Below, piece by piece: positions 59,257 through 64,000 of a stretch of DNA of 64,000 bases (position 1 is its first letter; every line of letters starts with the position of its first letter). The notes under the pieces were generated by a model. The model searched no databases. It was not told the DNA's origin and saw only the letters and a program-made list of their open reading frames with translations. Source of the DNA: Pseudomonas tremae (lineage in GTDB: Bacteria; Pseudomonadota; Gammaproteobacteria; Pseudomonadales; Pseudomonadaceae); the NCBI RefSeq assembly GCF_001401155.1, contig NZ_LJRO01000192.1, forward strand, positions 1 to 64,000. The letters run 5' to 3'. A program made the position numbers and the translations under genes.

Positions 59257-59745
59257 ATGAAACGGATTCTTCTTGGAACGCTCTTCGCCGCTGTATCCAT
59301 CAACGCTATGGCACAAGCTCCAGGCGGTCCTGACTGCGGTTGGGGCAACATGTTGTTTGAAGGCCAGCGCGGCACTCCAGCTCACTTCCTGGCTTCGACC
59401 ACCAACGGCACTTCGGGTAACGCCACGTTCGGCATGACCTCCGGCACCAACGGCTGCTCCACCAATGGCGCACTGACCTACGGTGGTAAATCCTGGCTTG
59501 CCATGAATGGCATGATGGACGAACTCTCCAAGGACATGGCGATGGGTCAGGGCGAAGCGCTGACCACCTACGCCGTGGTATTGGGCGTTGCGCCTGAAGA
59601 CCGCGAGCATTTCGCGGCCGTCACTCACGAACACTTCTCGCAAATCTTCAGCAAGGCCGACGCCACCGCTGAAGACGTTCACACCAACACTGTCAACGTT
59701 CTGAAAAACGATCCGACCCTGGCCAAGTACGCTACCCAGGCTTAA
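59257..59745 (+). CDS. DUF3015 periplasmic protein
   Basis: 162 residues with a signal peptide (about 1-20, ending AMAQA). The family core PGGPDCGWGNMLFEGQRG and GNATFGMTSGTNGCS is present with its two cysteines, followed by a helical C-terminal half. The function of the family is unknown; the protein is expected in the periplasm or outer membrane. ATG 59257 follows AAGAGAAAAA; the frame is open to 59206. Confidence 0.88.
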   Translation: MKRILLGTLFAAVSINAMAQAPGGPDCGWGNMLFEGQRGTPAHFLASTTNGTSGNATFGMTSGTNGCSTNGALTYGGKSWLAMNGMMDELSKDMAMGQGEALTTYAVVLGVAPEDREHFAAVTHEHFSQIFSKADATAEDVHTNTVNVLKNDPTLAKYATQA

Positions 59746-59753
59746 AGTCGTTC

Positions 59754-59781
59754 GCCCGCCTCTCTTTCGTGAGAGGCGGGC
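59754..59781 (+). terminator. Terminator after the DUF3015 gene
   Basis: GCCCGCCTCTC (59754-59764) pairs with GAGAGGCGGGC (59771-59781) across TTTCGT, then TCCTCCTT. It is a strong stem with a pyrimidine-rich tail, between the DUF3015 and DUF4105 genes. Confidence 0.7.
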
Positions 59782-59807
59782 TCCTCCTTCCTGACTAGTT
59801 GCCCTCT

Positions 59808-61661
59808 ATGCTCAAACGTCTTGTATCGCTGACGCTGTTTGTCTGTGCCCCCTTGTCTGCGGCCCCTCATGCACCCGCCGACCGTTTGCAGCAACTGGCC
59901 AACGAGCCATTCTGGATTTCACTGGGCCACTACGAGGCTGGCAAGCTCGGCGGCTGGCGCAGTTACGTGACCGACCCCAAATTCTTCCTCGCCGCCGACG
60001 GTGCTCATGACCCGCAGGCAGAGCTGAGCGCAACCCTGGACGCTATTTACGCGCCAGTCACCGATGAGCAGAACCACGCCCAGTGCGTGTACCCGGCCCG
60101 AACCCGCTGGCTGCGCGATCAGTTGCACCTGACCGGCCTGCCGACCCCGGAATGCAAGGAGTTCAAGGCTTGGTACAAGGACGTGGCCCCGGACAGCACC
60201 GTGCTGATTTTCCCGGCGGCCTACCTCAACAGCCCGTCCTCCATGTTCGGCCACACGCTGCTGCGCATCGACCCGGCCAGCGCGAAAACCAACAACACCA
60301 CACTGTTGAGCTATGCGATCAACTTCGGTGCCTACATAGAAGGCATGGACAACAGCATTCTGTATGCCTGGAAAGGCTTGGCGGGCGGCTATCCGGGGCT
60401 GTTTGCACTGGTCCCTTACCAGGAGAAGCTGTCCGAGTACCGCAGCCTGGAAAACCGCGACTTGTGGGAATACCGGCTGAACCTGACCCCGGAAGAAACC
60501 GGGCGCATGGTCGAGCACGTATGGGAACTGAAGCAGATCCGCTTCAGCTACTTTTTCTTCGATGAAAACTGCTCCTATCGTCTGCTGGAATTGCTGCAGG
60601 TTGCACGCCCGGGGCTGCATCTGACCGACCAGTTCGAATTGACCGCAATCCCTACCGACACCGTCAAAGCCATCAAGGCCGCCGGGCTGGTCGAAAAAAT
60701 CGACTATCGCCCGTCCCGCGAGCGCGAACTGCTGAGCCGTGCAGCGCCGCTCGATGCCGACGAACAGCAGTGGGTGTTGAAGGTCAGCGCCGATCAAAAG
60801 CAGTTGCAGGATAGCCAGTATCTGGCCCAGCCCAAAGAGCGCCGTGCGCTGATTCAGGATGCGGCCTATCGCCTGGAGCGTTATCGCGCCAACGGGCTTG
60901 AGCGCGACACACAGCGCTCGCAACGCAGTTTCGAGTTGCTGCAGGCGATCAACCAGAACCCGCCGCCACAACTGGATATCCAGCGTCCCGGTCTGCCGGA
61001 AGAAGGCCATGAGTCGCGCACCTGGCAACTGGGCGCCGGTACACGCGGCGACAAAGCTTTTGCCGAGTACGGCCTGCGCATGGCCTACCACGACCTCAAC
61101 GACAACGCTTACGGCTTCCCGCTGGGCGCACAGATCGAGATACTGCAACTCAAGGTTCGCCAATACGAGGGCAACGACTGGCAGGTTCAGCAACTGGATC
61201 TGGCGACCATTCGCTCGCTGACGCCGCGCACCGAGCTGCTCAAGCCGTGGTCATGGCAGGTCACTGGCGGGCTCGAACGGGTGCTCGGCAAGCATGGCGA
61301 TGAAAACCTCGTCAGCCATGTCAACGGTGGTGGCGGCGGAACCTGGCAACTGGCGGACGAAGTGCTTGGCTTTGCACTGGGTACGGTGCGCGTAGAGCAC
61401 AACAACGACTTCGCCGAGTTCATCTCCCCCGCTGCCGGCTTCAATACCGGCGTGCTGTGGCGCAACCCGCTTGGCAACCTGAGCCTGGAAGCCAAGGGCG
61501 ATTATTTCACCAATGGTGAAGTACGCCGCAGCGTCAGCCTCAATCAGCAATGGGAGCTGTCCCGCAACCTGGGCTTGCGCCTCAGCGCCCAACGCGAATT
61601 CAGCCAGATGAGTTCGCCGCAGAACGAAGTAATGCTTGAAGTGAAGTGGTATCACTACTGA
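59808..61661 (+). CDS. DUF4105 envelope protein
   Basis: 617 residues with a signal peptide (about 1-19, ending SAA-PH). The DUF4105/Lnb N-terminal-like domain has conserved PSSMFGHTLLRIDPA (about 143-157), LWEYRLNLT and FFDENCSYRLLELL, whose His and Cys suggest a papain-like or NlpC-like catalytic centre. The C-terminal 200 residues look like beta strands of a barrel or sheet. Function unknown; an envelope peptidase or acyl-transferase is possible. It starts at ATG 59808; TTG at 59799 is in frame. Confidence 0.85.
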   Translation: MLKRLVSLTLFVCAPLSAAPHAPADRLQQLANEPFWISLGHYEAGKLGGWRSYVTDPKFFLAADGAHDPQAELSATLDAIYAPVTDEQNHAQCVYPARTRWLRDQLHLTGLPTPECKEFKAWYKDVAPDSTVLIFPAAYLNSPSSMFGHTLLRIDPASAKTNNTTLLSYAINFGAYIEGMDNSILYAWKGLAGGYPGLFALVPYQEKLSEYRSLENRDLWEYRLNLTPEETGRMVEHVWELKQIRFSYFFFDENCSYRLLELLQVARPGLHLTDQFELTAIPTDTVKAIKAAGLVEKIDYRPSRERELLSRAAPLDADEQQWVLKVSADQKQLQDSQYLAQPKERRALIQDAAYRLERYRANGLERDTQRSQRSFELLQAINQNPPPQLDIQRPGLPEEGHESRTWQLGAGTRGDKAFAEYGLRMAYHDLNDNAYGFPLGAQIEILQLKVRQYEGNDWQVQQLDLATIRSLTPRTELLKPWSWQVTGGLERVLGKHGDENLVSHVNGGGGGTWQLADEVLGFALGTVRVEHNNDFAEFISPAAGFNTGVLWRNPLGNLSLEAKGDYFTNGEVRRSVSLNQQWELSRNLGLRLSAQREFSQMSSPQNEVMLEVKWYHY

Positions 61662-61674
61662 CTCGGCTGCTAAA

Positions 61675-61707
61675 ACGCTTTCATCGCGCCTGGGGCGATG
61701 AAAGCGT
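61675..61707 (+). terminator. Hairpin after the DUF4105 gene
   Basis: ACGCTTTCATCGC (61675-61687) pairs perfectly with GCGATGAAAGCGT (61695-61707). It is a 13-pair stem, 13 bases after the stop codon, without a T-run. Confidence 0.65.
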
Positions 61708-61793
61708 GATCACCTGACACATTCCCTACGTCGCTTTTACAAATAACTCACACATTTGCTTCTAGACTCCTCCAATAAGAAGAGGAAACCATC

Positions 61794-62147
61794 ATGAAGC
61801 GGTTTTGGCTGTTGTTGTCGCTGGCCATCGTGCTGGCGGGTTGTCAGTCCACCCGTGACCAGATGCTGGCCGAGGGTTATCCACCCGGTTTTGCCGACGG
61901 GTACCAGGACGGTTGTGGCAGCGGCCGTGAAGCGGCAGGCGCCAGCACCGGGCTTTTCAGAAAGAACGTACCTCGTTACCTGAAGGAAAAACTCTACGCC
62001 GAAGGCTGGACGGATGGTTTTCGCCAGTGTCAGGCCGCCCAGAACAACCGCGACCGCTTCTACCCCGGGCAGATCCTCAATGATCGTGATCGTGCCTGGG
62101 AACAGGAAAAGACCCGCAGCGCCGCCAAGGCCTATCGTCCAAACTGA
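61794..62147 (+). CDS. Small lipoprotein
   Basis: 117 residues with a lipoprotein signal peptide whose lipobox LAGC puts the lipidated cysteine at residue 17. The mature part is rich in Gly, Asp and Arg, with two related stretches, YPPGFADGYQDGCGSG and YAEGWTDGFRQCQAA, suggesting an internal repeat. It lacks the Asp at +2 that signals inner-membrane retention, so the outer membrane is likely. AAGAGGAAA precedes the ATG. Function unknown. Confidence 0.85.
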   Translation: MKRFWLLLSLAIVLAGCQSTRDQMLAEGYPPGFADGYQDGCGSGREAAGASTGLFRKNVPRYLKEKLYAEGWTDGFRQCQAAQNNRDRFYPGQILNDRDRAWEQEKTRSAAKAYRPN

Positions 62148-62223
62148 CTCGCGGACAGACTGGAAATCCGACGAAACCAATAACCTGCACGCGTGGCCTA
62201 ACCTCTATTAGGGAGGACACTTC

Positions 62224-62721
62224 ATGAGTCGCGCTTTTGTAAACGAAGACAACGCTGCCGCCGATGCCGAACAACCGATAGAACGGCTGGTCAGCGAGCA
62301 GACCAATTACGTCACCGCACGCGGTCTGCAGCTGTTGCATGAACACGTGAGCACCCTGCAAGCCCAGCACAGTGCGCAAAGTGCCTTGGGAGACGACTCC
62401 GACAAACAGCGACTGGCCGACATTGAACGCGATCTGCGTTACTTCAACCAGCGCTTGCAAAGCGCACAGGTGGTCGCGCCCGCGGTCTCGACCGACAAGG
62501 TGCAGATTGGCAGTTGGGTGACGTTCGCCGATGAAGACGACAACCGCCAACGGGTGCATCTGGTCGGGGAAGATCAGGCTGATGCAGCCAACGGGCTCAT
62601 CAACTGGGGCTCACCACTGGGTCGTGCATTGATTGGCGCCCGCCAGGGTGACGAGGTGGTGTGGCAGCGGCCGGCAGGGGATCTTTCGATTGAAGTGCTG
62701 CTGATCGAAACCGAAGAATGA
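62224..62721 (+). CDS. GreA/GreB-family transcription factor homologue
   Basis: 165 residues. An N-terminal helical hairpin (about 28-80) includes ERLVSEQTNYVTARGLQLLHE and an acidic turn (ALGDDSDK), like the Gre coiled coil. The C-terminal domain (about 90-163) carries GSWVTFADEDDN and GSPLGRALIGARQGDEVVWQ, typical of GreA/GreB. It probably binds the secondary channel of RNA polymerase. Whether it stimulates RNA cleavage is uncertain, because the tip residues differ from GreA and GreB. AGGGAGG precedes the ATG. Confidence 0.85.
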   Translation: MSRAFVNEDNAAADAEQPIERLVSEQTNYVTARGLQLLHEHVSTLQAQHSAQSALGDDSDKQRLADIERDLRYFNQRLQSAQVVAPAVSTDKVQIGSWVTFADEDDNRQRVHLVGEDQADAANGLINWGSPLGRALIGARQGDEVVWQRPAGDLSIEVLLIETEE

Positions 62722-62733
62722 CCCTTCAAAACA

Positions 62734-62759
62734 GCGCCGCTCCCGGTCGGGAGCGGCGC
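62734..62759. terminator. Bidirectional terminator between the Gre-like gene and ettA
   Basis: GCGCCGCTCCC (62734-62744) pairs with GGGAGCGGCGC (62749-62759) across GGTC, between two convergent genes. On the minus strand it is followed by TGTTTTG. Confidence 0.75.
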
Positions 62760-62774
62760 ATGCCTGAACGCTGA

Positions 62775-64000
62775 TCAGGCCAGTTTTTTGTGCCGGACGC
62801 GGTGCGGTTGAGCCGCTGCTTCGCCCAGACGCTTTTTGCGGTCGGCTTCGTACTCGGTGTAGTTGCCTTCGAAGAAGATCGCCTGTGAGTCGTCTTCGTA
62901 CGCCAGAATGTGCGTGGCCACGCGGTCAAGGAACCACCGATCGTGAGAGATCACAATGGCAGCGCCCGGGAAGTCGAGCAGCGCTTCCTCCAGCGAACGC
63001 AGGGTTTCCACGTCGAGGTCGTTGGACGGTTCGTCGAGCAGCAGGACGTTGCCACCCTCCTTCAGCGTCAACGCCAGGTGCAGACGACCGCGCTCACCAC
63101 CGGACAGGTCCTTGACGAACTTCTGCTGATCGCCACCCTTGAAGTTGAAACGACCGACGTAGGTACGCGACGGAATTTCGTAGTTGCCGATACGGATCAC
63201 ATCGGAACCGTCGGAAACAGCCTGGAATACCGACTTGCTGCCGTCCAGATCGTCACGGCTCTGGTCGACACAGGCCAGTTGCACGGTCTCGCCGACTTCG
63301 ATGCTGCCCGAATCCGGCTGTTCCTTGCCCATCAGCATGCGGAACAGGGTCGACTTACCGGCACCGTTACCACCGATAACGCCGACGATGGCACCTTTAG
63401 GCATGCTGAACGACAGGTTGTCGATCAACACGCGGTCGCCGTAACCCTTGGTGACGTTCTTGAATTCGATGACCTTGTCGCCCAGACGCGGACCGGCAGG
63501 GATGTAGATCTCGTTGGTCTCGCTGCGCTTCTGGAATTCCTGCGACTGCATTTCTTCGAAGCGTTGCAGACGTGCCTTGGATTTGGACTGACGCGCCTTA
63601 GCGCCCTTGCGGACCCACTCCAGCTCGTCTTTCATGGCCTTTTCATGGGCGGTCTGCTGCTTGGATTCCTGGGCCAGACGATCGGACTTGGCTTCAAGCC
63701 AGCCGGAATAGTTGCCTTCGTAAGGAATGCCCGCGCCACGGTCAAGTTCCAGAATCCAGCCAGCCACGTTATCCAGGAAGTAACGGTCGTGCGTGATCGC
63801 TACCACGGTGCCTGGAAAGTCGTGCAGGAAGTGCTCCAGCCAGGCGACGGAATCGGCGTCCAGGTGGTTGGTCGGTTCGTCGAGCAGCAGCATGTCCGGC
63901 GCAGACAAAAGCAGACGGCACAGTGCCACGCGGCGCTTTTCACCACCTGACAGAACCGAAACCTTCGCGTCCCAGGCTGGCAGGCGCAACGCATCGGCCG
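62775..64000 (-). CDS. ettA: Energy-dependent translational throttle protein EttA (3' part)
   Basis: The last 408 or so residues of an ABC-F ATPase; the gene continues past the window edge. Seen are the signature and Walker B of the first domain ([26 protein letters not shown]), the linker with its arm, and the whole second domain: Walker [11 protein letters not shown], signature [12 protein letters not shown] and Walker [12 protein letters not shown], ending in a basic tail (RVRHKKLA). EttA binds the ribosomal E site and links translation to the ATP/ADP ratio. The residues [15 protein letters not shown] are as in EttA rather than other ABC-F types. Confidence 0.93.
   Translation of the reverse strand, partial: ADALRLPAWDAKVSVLSGGEKRRVALCRLLLSAPDMLLLDEPTNHLDADSVAWLEHFLHDFPGTVVAITHDRYFLDNVAGWILELDRGAGIPYEGNYSGWLEAKSDRLAQESKQQTAHEKAMKDELEWVRKGAKARQSKSKARLQRFEEMQSQEFQKRSETNEIYIPAGPRLGDKVIEFKNVTKGYGDRVLIDNLSFSMPKGAIVGVIGGNGAGKSTLFRMLMGKEQPDSGSIEVGETVQLACVDQSRDDLDGSKSVFQAVSDGSDVIRIGNYEIPSRTYVGRFNFKGGDQQKFVKDLSGGERGRLHLALTLKEGGNVLLLDEPSNDLDVETLRSLEEALLDFPGAAIVISHDRWFLDRVATHILAYEDDSQAIFFEGNYTEYEADRKKRLGEAAAQPHRVRHKKLA

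Overview
The window is high-GC Gammaproteobacterial chromosome and looks like Pseudomonas, most likely the P. syringae group. The reasons are a dppA-dppA-dppA-opdP-dppA-dppBCDF cluster and a RoxSR two-component pair of the kind known from Pseudomonas, a Pseudomonas-type REPIN, an OpuC osmoprotectant transporter with CBS domains, and a katG gene plus a second dispersed hairpin repeat that fit P. syringae. Assignments rest on reading the proteins and on remembered family features and gene order; no search was run.

Layout. 1-13.7 kb holds single genes: a GNAT acetyltransferase, katG, a small two-repeat cysteine protein, nhaA, a proline iminopeptidase-like hydrolase, a chemoreceptor, a GAF protein, a second GNAT, a GAF-(degenerate GGDEF)-EAL phosphodiesterase, a TauE/SafE exporter and three small proteins. 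13.8-19.1 kb is a galactarate/glucarate catabolic cluster (garD, an MFS transporter, kdgD, a GntR/FadR-type regulator) with a REPIN beside the regulator. 19.2-23.8 kb carries an SbmA/YddA-like ABC exporter, the RoxS/RoxR redox two-component system and a SIMPL (DUF541) periplasmic protein. A Het-C domain gene follows at 24.0 kb. 25.6-38.2 kb is a di/tripeptide uptake locus: four DppA-type binding proteins, the OprD-family porin OpdP and DppBCDF.

38.3-48.3 kb is the most accessory-looking stretch. It holds a PepSY/flavodoxin/ferredoxin-reductase fusion, a binary pore-forming toxin pair of the XaxA/XaxB type, an ornithine/lysine decarboxylase (speC) with a terminator-like hairpin in its leader, a zinc metallopeptidase of the M60/enhancin type and a small EF-hand protein. 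The EF-hand gene lies between two exact 47-bp copies of the 3' end of the osmoprotectant ATPase gene, which looks like the scar of an insertion or duplication. 48.3-53.7 kb is core: the OpuC operon and prfC. 53.7-64 kb holds a small gene behind two Fur-box-like sites, fklB, several small conserved proteins, a Lon-like protease, DUF3015 and DUF4105 envelope proteins, a lipoprotein, a GreA/GreB-like factor and the 3' part of ettA, cut by the window edge.

No rRNA, tRNA, CRISPR array, transposase or integrase was recognised. The strongest candidates for something not already described are the 47-bp opuCA duplication around the EF-hand gene, the toxin/metallopeptidase module around speC, the hairpins between the dpp genes, the speC and katG leaders, and a possible small RNA ending at 13014.
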